Under the pieces are notes generated by a model. It was not told the DNA's origin and made no database searches. It saw nothing but the letters and a program-made list of their open reading frames with translations. The position numbers were made by a program, and so were the translations under genes. From an uncultured Clostridia bacterium (lineage in GTDB: Bacteria > Bacillota > Clostridia > Christensenellales > UBA3700): DNA of 25,272 nt. Position 1 is the stretch's first letter. Each line of letters begins with the position of its first letter. This document shows, piece by piece, positions 7,799 to 16,388 of the stretch. The DNA lies in contig CAMWSW010000003.1 in NCBI GenBank assembly GCA_947176975.1, positions 1-25,272 on the forward strand, read 5' to 3'.

Positions 7799-8947
7799 TC
7801 AAACCTCCTCGCAAACTTCCTTGACAAATTTGTCCATTTCTTTTTTACTCAAGCCCTTGCGTCCCTCGTCGTACTTATAAAAGTCGTCGTCGTAGAATAC
7901 GCAAGAGTTGTATTTACCTGCTCTGATAAGCATTTTTATACCCGCGCAAGAGCTATCTTCCAGGCCTTGGCATATGACATTGCGTTCTCTCTTTTTCTTG
8001 AGATATTTGTGTCCGCCAAGCCAATTAAAGAAACATAGATATATTCCCTTGTCGGGGCACTTGTTCTGCGCGAAATTGACGAGCGCGTTGGAACTTCTGA
8101 AATCGGCGAATTTGCCGTCTATCTCCTTGTCGTCGTACGCCTCGGCAATCTTGAGTCTCAAGTCTCTTCCCACGCGGTCCACTATCGAAAAGTCGCCGTC
8201 AGAAGAACCCAAAATCAACTTCTCCGCCTCGTATTTGCTCAACTTGAATATCGCAAATACCGGAGCTCTCTCCTCGTCAGCGCAAGCTCTCAAAGCCGCG
8301 TACGCCATCGCCGACATATCCTGCGCCTGCGTCTCGACCTGTCCGTCGTAATCTCCCGCCGTACCGCCGAGGTCTGCTATCTTCTGCGCGACTTCTCTCT
8401 TGAGTTTGTCAATATTTTCATAGCCGTCGAAAGCAATCTTATTGGTCACTTCGGCGGGAGCTTGCTTGAGCAAATCAAGCATATATTTACCGCTATTCAA
8501 TTTAATCTGTGTCAAATCGTCCGCATATCTCTCTTCGCCCTCTTGCGTAACTACGCCCCTGTGCGAATTGAAAAGAACCGCCTTGTAATAGAAATATGCC
8601 GCGCGCCAACGCTCTGCGCCCGCCGAACTGAAATCGGCGTAACCTCTGTCGTAGTAATATCCCAATCTCATAAGAGCCGACGGATGATATTCAAACGCCG
8701 ATTCATAACAAAGGCTCACAGCCTTGTCGAGATATTTGAATCTCGCCGTCTTGCTCTCCTGCGAAGAAGTGAGCCACTTGAAATAATACTCTTCAGATCT
8801 CACGAAAAGTTCTCTGTTGTGAGCCGTGATTACCAGTTCCGTATCCACGTCGGGAAAGATGTCTTTCTTGCAGCTCGGACAGCACCATCTGCCGTTGTAA
8901 AGTTCCAAAGGTCTTTCGATGTCGCGATTACACTTATTGCACTTCAT
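7799..8947 (-). CDS. Zinc-ribbon plus Sel1/TPR-like protein, 382 aa
   Basis: The N-terminus is a compact zinc ribbon: Cys3/Cys6, then CCxxC at 22-26. From about residue 50 to 160 the sequence is helical-repeat-like, with a Sel1/TPR-style stretch (ALMRLGYYYDRGYADF and the following AAYFYYKAVLF), suggesting a protein-interaction scaffold. The C-terminal third, which includes CFFNWLGGHKYLKKKRERN and several further cysteines, matches nothing I know. It is cytosolic, with no signal peptide. GGGAGG precedes the ATG, which overlaps the upstream stop codon by one base (TAATG). The protein probably bridges other components of the block; no catalytic motif is visible. Confidence 0.85.
   Translation of the reverse strand: MKCNKCNRDIERPLELYNGRWCCPSCKKDIFPDVDTELVITAHNRELFVRSEEYYFKWLTSSQESKTARFKYLDKAVSLCYESAFEYHPSALMRLGYYYDRGYADFSSAGAERWRAAYFYYKAVLFNSHRGVVTQEGEERYADDLTQIKLNSGKYMLDLLKQAPAEVTNKIAFDGYENIDKLKREVAQKIADLGGTAGDYDGQVETQAQDMSAMAYAALRACADEERAPVFAIFKLSKYEAEKLILGSSDGDFSIVDRVGRDLRLKIAEAYDDKEIDGKFADFRSSNALVNFAQNKCPDKGIYLCFFNWLGGHKYLKKKRERNVICQGLEDSSCAGIKMLIRAGKYNSCVFYDDDFYKYDEGRKGLSKKEMDKFVKEVCEEV
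7804..7809 (-). promoter_or_regulatory. AGGAGG ribosome binding site that fixes the TTG start at 7797
   Basis: The site is embedded in the last codons of the zinc-ribbon/Sel1-like gene, 6 nt before the TTG. It shows that the coiled-coil gene starts right after the upstream stop rather than inside it. Confidence 0.75.
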
Positions 8948-11913
8948 TACGCCACCTCCCTATTTTGAGCTTCCACGATAACGGTAAAGTTGATACGCGT
9001 ATTGACGAACGTGTAATTCCTGCTCGTTGGATTGACCTCGACGGAATAATTCCCATTCTCATACGGTATCGAATCTATCACTCTGCCAAGTCTGTCTCTA
9101 TAGACGTAGCTTCCCATATTTATGTCGTTAGCCGCCGCGCCGCTTACCGTAGCTTTGGGCGGAGTTACCACTCCATCTTTGACGACGACGTCGCTCCAGG
9201 TGAGCGAAACTTGCGCTTTGCTTATGGTAAACGTTGCGTCCGTATACGAGATTTCATAGTCTCTCGTCACAATGTTAATCGGCAACGAAACTGTGACTGA
9301 ATAGTTGCCCGCGTCCGTTGCGCCCACTCCGTTGCCGCCGTAAGTCGGAGTACCGAGACTGCTCTTGGAGTCTACGCTTGCAAGTCCGCTGACAACTTCA
9401 AAGTCAAAATCGTTTGCCTTGCCGTCGTAAACTTTGTTGCTCGCCAACGCGCGTATACGCAAGGCTCTCTTGCCTATATTATACGACGTGGATTGTTCGC
9501 TGTCAAACTTATAGTTGCTCGACGACGGTAATTCGACTTTCACGGTATATCCCTCGCCGGCATGAATATTTGACGAATATCCCGAATATATAAACTCATC
9601 GTTGATATTATCGTATCCAACGAGCCCGCTGACACTAGCCACGTTGGGGTGTTGAGCCACGCCCGAATAAGTCAACGAGGCGTTGCTCCACGTCACCGTG
9701 ACGGGCTTTTGCTTGATTACAAACTCGTAAGTATTATTCGTCAACACATAATTCTTGTTGATTGACGTCGCCGTCGCCGTATAATTGCCCGCGTTAATCA
9801 CCGAGCTTGAGAGGTTTATCGGCAAATCGTTTCCGAACATATCCTGAGCAATCGCAAATGCGTTATGAGAAAAGCCGTCGTACGTAAAATCTCCGCAAGT
9901 CCACTGCGCTTGCGCCGGACGGGGCGATATCGTATAATCATACGAACCGCCGGAGGCTATGACGTACTTTTGGTCGATACTTCCAAGTAAAGTTACGCTT
10001 GCCGTATATCTGCCTGCATTGATATTGCTCAAATTGTTTTCCGATATAAAGTTTTCCAAAACGTCGCCGTTTATCATTTCCCCGTTACCGACGGAGTAAT
10101 CAAGCGACTTCATTTCGTTGTTGTAGACCATATCGGACGGCTCTTGCCACGTGAAATTCAAAGGCTTCTTGTCAACTCGCAATTCCCTCTCAACGTAGCC
10201 CTCTGAAGTCAACGACGACTTATCCGACGATACGAATATATATACGCCGAAAACACCGTATCTCGGAAGCGAATTGGTAATCACATATTCTTCGCCCGAA
10301 GTATCGGTAAACGCTCCGGTGCCCGTATAAGCCCACTCGAAATGCATTTGGCAGTCCTCATTGGGCGCTTTTGCGCTCACGCTCATCTTGACGTCGTCGC
10401 CGTAAACGTAATTATTCTTGTCAAAATCTATTGCCATCTCCGTAGGCGCTTTCATCTCCCATACTGGACGGATATACGCCGTATCTTCCGTCGAAATCAA
10501 CAAAAACTCTCGCAAATTCGTCAATCTGGAGTACGTATTTGAAAAGCTGTAAGTTCTGCTCTCCCAACTCAAATCAAACCCTTCTCTTGCCGTCAATTCT
10601 TCAAGCAACGCGTTGGCGCTAGCCAAAGTGACGTAACGGTAATCGTATACCGCGCCATCTACCGTAGTCTTCTTGAAATCGTCAGACGGCTCGTACTTGA
10701 TGTCGTTGTCGTCGTCAATCTTTATTGCGTATACGCTCTCGAAGTCTACTTGGACGTTGTTGAGACTCTCGCTGATATTTTTGCCGTTGACGTCAAGCAT
10801 TTGTCCCGTCAATATCTTTTTATCCGCGCCGTTGTCAAAGCACCATATCAAATCGGCAACGCTGTCGTGATTGGTATGTTGCAAATAGTCGACGCCTTTA
10901 GCGTAATCGAAATTAAATTCTTCTCCCGCCTTTCCTATCCAAGTGGGAACTATACTGCTCTGTTTTGGAAGTTCCGAATACGCAAAAGTGATATATCTCT
11001 CGTCATCTTGCAGATTGATAGGATACAGTCCGTTTGAGAATGTCAAAAACGGTTCTTTCAAGGACGCAGCGTATGAATAAGACGGCTTCTTCAAAAAGCT
11101 CTTTCTGTATTCGTCGATGTACTTCTTATCTACGCCTATTCTCAAGTCGGGATTGATATCCTTGAGAAGATTGATATCGACGAAATTTATTTTATCCTCG
11201 CTCTGTATCTCCACCGTTTTGATTGAAGTATGCGTAAATATCGAACAATTTACTCCCGACACCTTCTTGCCGTCGAACTCTTCGGGAATAACAACCTTGT
11301 TGCTTCTGCCATTCTTTATTGAAGTGGCGATATATGTATCGCTTTCTTTGTCAAGCGTATAGCCTACGACTCTACTCTCTCCCAAGAATCCTTGACCGAA
11401 ATACCCGCCCACAGAAAAATACACTGCAAACGCGCCTGTCAATATCACGGCTATTGCAACTGCCGCGACCATAATTGCCTTTAATTTTAAACTATTCTTG
11501 AGCAAAGGATAGACGCTTGCAAATACCGTGACGAGATACAACGCCATATGCGAAAATACGTTAAGCGTCTTTGCCGTATCGGTCATATACTTGTCGCCCG
11601 AATCGAGCGTAGCTAAAATCGACGTGATTATGACTGATAGCACTATGTACGCAACCCATATGCCTATTGCGTATTTAAACCGGAAATTGCTCAAGCATAT
11701 TCCTGCGATAAACAATCCGTCAAGGATAAGCAATATTATCGGAATTGCTAGTCCGCCGTGCCCCGAGATAGCAAATACAACCAAAAGCGCAAAATCGCTC
11801 ACAGCCGCAACGATTGCCATGATAAGCAAAAACATTTTCCTGCCGCCGAACGTCTTTTTGGTATATTGAGAATAATCTATATTTTCATTGCCCCAGAAAG
11901 TCATATTTTTCAT
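8947..11913 (-). CDS. 988-aa membrane protein with extracytoplasmic LRR-like and MBG-like repeats
   Basis: Five hydrophobic helices occur at about 27-50, 54-75, 81-101, 119-138 and 146-167. Positive charges before helix 1 and in the 76-80 and 139-145 loops put the N-terminus inside, and so the remaining 820 residues outside. The outer part has a BspA-type leucine-rich segment near 200-270 (VVIPEEFDGKKV, then SIKTVEIQSE), a region of unknown fold, an Ig/PKD-like segment around 500-580, and from about 582 five beta-rich units of roughly 80 residues of the MBG/YDG type. Each unit opens with a K-x-(P/A)-x-V-x-W-like strand, and several include NAGxY(T/S)xxV. There is no LPxTG sorting signal; anchoring is by the N-terminal helices. 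The start overlaps the upstream stop as ATGA and follows GGAGGT. It is the only surface-exposed component of the first eight genes. Confidence 0.88.
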   Translation of the reverse strand: MKNMTFWGNENIDYSQYTKKTFGGRKMFLLIMAIVAAVSDFALLVVFAISGHGGLAIPIILLILDGLFIAGICLSNFRFKYAIGIWVAYIVLSVIITSILATLDSGDKYMTDTAKTLNVFSHMALYLVTVFASVYPLLKNSLKLKAIMVAAVAIAVILTGAFAVYFSVGGYFGQGFLGESRVVGYTLDKESDTYIATSIKNGRSNKVVIPEEFDGKKVSGVNCSIFTHTSIKTVEIQSEDKINFVDINLLKDINPDLRIGVDKKYIDEYRKSFLKKPSYSYAASLKEPFLTFSNGLYPINLQDDERYITFAYSELPKQSSIVPTWIGKAGEEFNFDYAKGVDYLQHTNHDSVADLIWCFDNGADKKILTGQMLDVNGKNISESLNNVQVDFESVYAIKIDDDNDIKYEPSDDFKKTTVDGAVYDYRYVTLASANALLEELTAREGFDLSWESRTYSFSNTYSRLTNLREFLLISTEDTAYIRPVWEMKAPTEMAIDFDKNNYVYGDDVKMSVSAKAPNEDCQMHFEWAYTGTGAFTDTSGEEYVITNSLPRYGVFGVYIFVSSDKSSLTSEGYVERELRVDKKPLNFTWQEPSDMVYNNEMKSLDYSVGNGEMINGDVLENFISENNLSNINAGRYTASVTLLGSIDQKYVIASGGSYDYTISPRPAQAQWTCGDFTYDGFSHNAFAIAQDMFGNDLPINLSSSVINAGNYTATATSINKNYVLTNNTYEFVIKQKPVTVTWSNASLTYSGVAQHPNVASVSGLVGYDNINDEFIYSGYSSNIHAGEGYTVKVELPSSSNYKFDSEQSTSYNIGKRALRIRALASNKVYDGKANDFDFEVVSGLASVDSKSSLGTPTYGGNGVGATDAGNYSVTVSLPINIVTRDYEISYTDATFTISKAQVSLTWSDVVVKDGVVTPPKATVSGAAANDINMGSYVYRDRLGRVIDSIPYENGNYSVEVNPTSRNYTFVNTRINFTVIVEAQNREVA

Positions 11914-13559
11914 AGGTCACCTCCACTCTTCAACACGGGCGATTTGAGGAAACCGCTGTCGCTTGGACAATCCTTGTTGAAGATATATACGTCCTTGTCT
12001 ATCACAAACATAATACAGTCTTCGTCTTCCTGACAGTATTTTTTGAGCTTTACGCCCTTGATTCTCGTAATCAACGGCAACATACCTCTATATTTGCGAT
12101 AAAGATTCTTACCGCGCGTGAATTCCGTATCGTCAAGAGAATCGAGTCCTAATTCCGCGACTTTACAGAAATCGCAAATATATTCTTTCTTTTCGCTGTC
12201 TTTGGTAAAAGTCCTTTCGCAGCAATCGCACTTCACGGTCTGCTCTTTGGGCATAAGGGTCATTGCGTCTCTGACGAATACCAAATCTGACGTATATCTC
12301 ACCGCTCCGTCGTCGCACTTGAAGATTACTTCGGGATGCGGGCAGTTCTTGCATTTGCAGACTGCGCCTTTTTGCGAATCAATCATCACGGTATCGTTGT
12401 CGCAAACGTACTTGGTACAGATACCTGCGAGGCGGGCGTTTTCACTGCAACTTATTCTCTTCAAATGCTTGGAGAAAAGATGTTCCTTCGCAAGCCCGAT
12501 AGCCGCATTGGTCAAGTTGAGATCTTCGCGCGTAGCGTCTATGGTAACGCTCTTTTGCACGCCCTTTATATTCAAAGTGATTTTGCCCGACTCTATTAGC
12601 GCGGTCTTTTCCGAACAGGAATTGCAAGTGATTGTCAATCTGCCGCCAAGACCTACGTTGGCTTTGAGCGCAACTCTGTCCTCAAGCAAAATATCGTATA
12701 TATCGCTTCTCCACTTGAAGTGGAAGATATTTAGGAGCGATAAACTCAAACAAGTCAACTCGACGTTTTCATTCGGTCCTTTCTCTACCATAAGTTCCAC
12801 TGCGCTTTTATCGGTGAGGTCGGTAAACACGAGATTTGACGATATATCGTTGTCCTTTGAATTGACGAGTTTGTCAAGTTCGTTGACGACCGTATCGGTG
12901 AGCTCCACGCTGTTTTGCAGAAAGTTTTCGCTCTCTTCTTCGCCGTCAAAGCTATTTGTGATATGAGCGTCTATCAGCTCCGCCTCGTCCTTGCCGAATG
13001 GGATAAACGAAGCGCCTTTCTTGCGGAAATATATCTTACCGAGTACCGGAACTGCTTCGCCCGTGCCGTCAGTGATTTCCATTCTGAACGACGCGCCGTA
13101 TACGTCCTCAAGTCCGTCTCTCTCGTCGGCTCTCTTTATCTCAAAAGCAAAACCTTCGTAAAAGCACTTGAGTACGTTGTCGATAAGCTTGATTTGCGAA
13201 TCGACGTACTCCTTAGAGAGTTTCTTTATCTTTGGACGGTATTCAAGTACGGAATAATTGCGATGAAAATGCTCTTTGATCGTCTCGACGAACATAAGCC
13301 ACTCGGCAGTATCATTCTTGAGTTTTTCACCTCTGAACGCGCCGAACCAAGTAGCTCCGTTCTCGTTTATTAAAGCCGCCTTTTCCGCGCCTGCCTTGCT
13401 TGCTCTGCCTCTCGAGAGTACGAATTCATGCGACGGCGTGACAATTCTGTCGCCGTCGATTCTCGTGATGACGCCCTCTTCGACGCAACCCTCTTCGTAT
13501 AATCTGACAATACTGTCAAAGGTCTTGCAATATTCGTTTCCGATATGTATTCTTGCCAT
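11910..13559 (-). CDS. Multi-zinc-cluster protein, 549 aa
   Basis: I do not recognise the family. The N-terminal part (about 1-270) is mixed alpha/beta and includes a helical VDSQIKLIDNVLKCFYEGF stretch. From about 310 onward there are several cysteine clusters of zinc-finger spacing: CNSC, SCSENARLAGIC, CKCKNC followed by FKC, and CDCC paired with CDFC. These would suit several treble-clef or ribbon modules that bind nucleic acid or protein. No enzyme motif is visible. GAGGAGG precedes the ATG. The gene begins 1 nt after the helicase stop, so the two proteins are probably made in fixed ratio and may work together, since both carry cysteine arrays. Confidence 0.85.
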   Translation of the reverse strand: MARIHIGNEYCKTFDSIVRLYEEGCVEEGVITRIDGDRIVTPSHEFVLSRGRASKAGAEKAALINENGATWFGAFRGEKLKNDTAEWLMFVETIKEHFHRNYSVLEYRPKIKKLSKEYVDSQIKLIDNVLKCFYEGFAFEIKRADERDGLEDVYGASFRMEITDGTGEAVPVLGKIYFRKKGASFIPFGKDEAELIDAHITNSFDGEEESENFLQNSVELTDTVVNELDKLVNSKDNDISSNLVFTDLTDKSAVELMVEKGPNENVELTCLSLSLLNIFHFKWRSDIYDILLEDRVALKANVGLGGRLTITCNSCSEKTALIESGKITLNIKGVQKSVTIDATREDLNLTNAAIGLAKEHLFSKHLKRISCSENARLAGICTKYVCDNDTVMIDSQKGAVCKCKNCPHPEVIFKCDDGAVRYTSDLVFVRDAMTLMPKEQTVKCDCCERTFTKDSEKKEYICDFCKVAELGLDSLDDTEFTRGKNLYRKYRGMLPLITRIKGVKLKKYCQEDEDCIMFVIDKDVYIFNKDCPSDSGFLKSPVLKSGGDL

Positions 13560-13560
13560 A

Positions 13561-16374
13561 TTACCTCCTCTCCGCCATGCCGTCCATTGACAGTATGGCT
13601 TTTATGTCGGCAACTTTGCTTGCTTCTTTCATCAAATTGTTGCAGAATGATTCTCCGCCGTCGTGCTTGAAATCCCAAGACGCTTTGATATAAGCGGCAA
13701 ACGTCCTTGCAATTACGGGATATAAAGTTCCTCTTTCGCCTCTTTGTTCGCAAATAGGACATTTAGCCGACCACTTGTCGTCAAATGCAATCGTATACGG
13801 CTTTGGATGACACTCTGCGTTTCTGCAGGTCGCGCAAGCCTCGATACTTGCTCTGCCCACTCCGTATCTGCATCTTTGCGGACACTCGGCTTTGTTTGAG
13901 CATTTCGCGCAGATTATCTGCAAATCCGACGTCGCGACATTTGGATTTTGCTCGTAGGCTATAAGCACTTTGCACTTGTCTTTGAATTCGCCTTTAAAAC
14001 GCGAACAGTGCCTCATTGCGCATATCTTGGAGCAGTAATACTCTCTGTCGCCCGCCATACCGCTGTTGCACATAGTGCCCCTGTCGTCGTTGTTTTTGGA
14101 TATACACTTATATCCGCCCTCGCCCACGCTTCGAGACAGCGTAGTAGAACAGTTGGAACACTTGAATTCATATACGTTAATCTCTTCCATAAGCGTGCCT
14201 TTGGGGTCGTCGAGACAACATATCTTGGGGTCGTTGATGCAATACAGTTCGCCCTTTTTCTTTGCAAGCTCGTAATCGCCTTTTGAATACAGCGCAACCT
14301 TTCCGCACGCGGGACAACGCAACGCAACCATTCTCTCGTTGTTGCTTCCCGCGATTATAGTAGCGTCTCCGCTGTTGCTGGTAAGCAATCCTATGCTGTT
14401 GAAGTACGCCAAGGCAAAGCCCTCGAGTTTGTTCATATCGGCTAAGGAATATATCTTGACGTCGCTCGACTGCCCCAAACGGAATACACGGCCTATTCTC
14501 TGATCCATTGCAAGCGGGTCGGGAGTGACTTGGAAATTGATGATAAGTCGGCTGTCTTGCAAGTTGACGCCCTCGGTAAACGCCGAATCGGTGACTATCA
14601 AAATTGCGTCTTCTTTCTGCAAGAATTTTTTGACGTTCTTATCTTTATTCTCCGCAGTGCCTACGATAATTCTATCCTTGAATTTCTCGTCTGCGCTAAA
14701 AGCCTCTATGACCTTATTCCATTGGCGATATCCCTTGCTAGTCTTTGGCAAGTCGTAATCAAAGAATATCAACGCTCTTTCGCCCTCGTGCTCTTCAAGG
14801 ATCTTCTTCGTCTGATTGAGTTTGTACTCAAAGCTGTCGCCCGTAGCCGGCATAAATACGAAGCAGTCGTTGCTTTCCGACGCAATCTTGCGCTCGAATT
14901 GCTCCCAATAATATTTCTGACTGTCTTTCTTGTCGAATATCCTTGCGTCGCCGAAAGACCCCAACTTGCCGAGTATCTTTGACACTACCAATTCTGCGTA
15001 CACCTCTTGAGCGTCGTCATTTCGCGAGTACTCTTCGGCGTATCCTTTGAGGGAGTAAAACTCTCCGCCAACTTCGACAGCCTTTTTGGTATTGATTGCC
15101 TTTAAATTCACTTTGATAGGTTTGCCGTCGACGCCTTGCGTCTCAAGGATTCCGCTAGGAGAAGCCAAGGGATAAAAATAATTGTTGTACACAAATCTCG
15201 ACTTGCTCAACTCGTTGGGCTGACGAATCATTATCGTCCTCAACACGCCGTTGTGATATGCGCCGGCAACTCTTCTCAATACCTCTTGACGAATATCCTC
15301 GTTGCCCTCTTTGTTCAAGAACTCTTCTCTCAAGACCTGTCTCTCGCCTTGAGAATACTTTTCCCAATTGTTGAGTTCCCTCTTTTCTCTCAAGAAGGCT
15401 TTAAACGGCGCGGTATAGTTGTTGTCAATCTCAAACTGCTTGACAGCCGTAATGAATTCCGACACGGTATTTGCTCCGCGGCAAACGTTGAGTCTATAGT
15501 ACTCTTTTTCCTTTTTGTAATCGAGAGTACGGTCCTTGTCGTCCTTGACGTCAAAGTCGTCGGGATTACCGCCCTTGCAGCGTATGAAATACCAGAGGCG
15601 GAACATCTTGTCGAGATTGCCCGAGTGAGGCGTAGCCGACAGCAATACGCAATACGTGGAATTTGCTTGCTTCTTCGTCACCATGAGCAACGACAGCAAT
15701 TTCATCGCCTTGGCATACTCGCCCTCTTCGGTGCAGAGGTGATGCGCTTCGTCTACTACTACCACGTCGAAAAGCGCGTCTTTAATTTGATTTTCATTCC
15801 ATTTGACAAAGTCTTCCGTCTTGACTATGACAGGTCTTTTGGGGCGTCTGACGTATCCGTCGAGCACTTCTTCACATTCGCCGAATTGAGGCTCGGTGAC
15901 TTGCAAAAGCACGCCCTCTCCAAGTCCAAAAAGATTCTCAAGCACATTGATCCAACTGTCGTACACTTGCGACGGCACGACGAGCAAAAGCGATTGCATC
16001 TTGCCTCTTACTGCAAGTTCGCTGAGTATAGCGCAAGCCTCAAATGTCTTGCCGCTACCTACGACATCCGCCAAGAGTCCAAATCCCCTCAATTCTTTGA
16101 GGAAAATCGTAACCGCCGACTGCTGTCCTTTCAAGATAGTCTGACCGCCCTTATCGGCAAGAGGAATTATGCCGTACTTTCCGCCTTGATTTCTATATAC
16201 GTCGGGCTTGATCTTTAGTTCTGCAAAGTCGTCGTATCTGTCGAGTTCTTCCGCGCACTTCGTCAAAGTCGCCATTTTGGCGTCAAAAGGTCTTACCTCG
16301 CCCGCAATCTTGGAGCGTTGTACGTCCTTATCAAATGCGCCGTCCGTGCATCTCAACGTAAATTTCTTTCCCAT
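13561..16374 (-). CDS. SNF2-type DEAH helicase/translocase with Cys-rich C-terminus
   Basis: This is a superfamily 2 ATP-dependent DNA translocase of the SWI2/SNF2 (RapA/HepA-like) group. Motif I is ADVVGSGKT (about residues 102-110), motif II VVVDEAHH (about 205-212), motif III LLSATPHSGN (about 244-253), motif V TEGVNLQ, and motif VI QRIGRVFRLGQ in the second RecA lobe. After the helicase core, the last 280 or so residues contain about 23 cysteines in CxxC and related pairs, including RCPACGK, FKCSNCS, YCSKIC and KCPICEQ, so several zinc modules are appended. No nuclease, methylase or protease motif is present. The ATG at 16374 is chosen because GGAGGG (16380-16384 region) sits 5 nt upstream. 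An earlier in-frame TTG at 16392 overlaps the preceding stop and lacks such a site. The gene starts 14 nt after the Hsp70-like gene. Confidence 0.92.
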   Translation of the reverse strand: MGKKFTLRCTDGAFDKDVQRSKIAGEVRPFDAKMATLTKCAEELDRYDDFAELKIKPDVYRNQGGKYGIIPLADKGGQTILKGQQSAVTIFLKELRGFGLLADVVGSGKTFEACAILSELAVRGKMQSLLLVVPSQVYDSWINVLENLFGLGEGVLLQVTEPQFGECEEVLDGYVRRPKRPVIVKTEDFVKWNENQIKDALFDVVVVDEAHHLCTEEGEYAKAMKLLSLLMVTKKQANSTYCVLLSATPHSGNLDKMFRLWYFIRCKGGNPDDFDVKDDKDRTLDYKKEKEYYRLNVCRGANTVSEFITAVKQFEIDNNYTAPFKAFLREKRELNNWEKYSQGERQVLREEFLNKEGNEDIRQEVLRRVAGAYHNGVLRTIMIRQPNELSKSRFVYNNYFYPLASPSGILETQGVDGKPIKVNLKAINTKKAVEVGGEFYSLKGYAEEYSRNDDAQEVYAELVVSKILGKLGSFGDARIFDKKDSQKYYWEQFERKIASESNDCFVFMPATGDSFEYKLNQTKKILEEHEGERALIFFDYDLPKTSKGYRQWNKVIEAFSADEKFKDRIIVGTAENKDKNVKKFLQKEDAILIVTDSAFTEGVNLQDSRLIINFQVTPDPLAMDQRIGRVFRLGQSSDVKIYSLADMNKLEGFALAYFNSIGLLTSNSGDATIIAGSNNERMVALRCPACGKVALYSKGDYELAKKKGELYCINDPKICCLDDPKGTLMEEINVYEFKCSNCSTTLSRSVGEGGYKCISKNNDDRGTMCNSGMAGDREYYCSKICAMRHCSRFKGEFKDKCKVLIAYEQNPNVATSDLQIICAKCSNKAECPQRCRYGVGRASIEACATCRNAECHPKPYTIAFDDKWSAKCPICEQRGERGTLYPVIARTFAAYIKASWDFKHDGGESFCNNLMKEASKVADIKAILSMDGMAERR

Positions 16375-16388
16375 TCTGCCCTCCGCAA

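Noticed and set aside
15136..16218. Plus-strand 360-codon open frame
   Set aside because: It is antisense to the helicase core, where motifs I to III are clear. It has no ribosome binding site and no recognisable domain.
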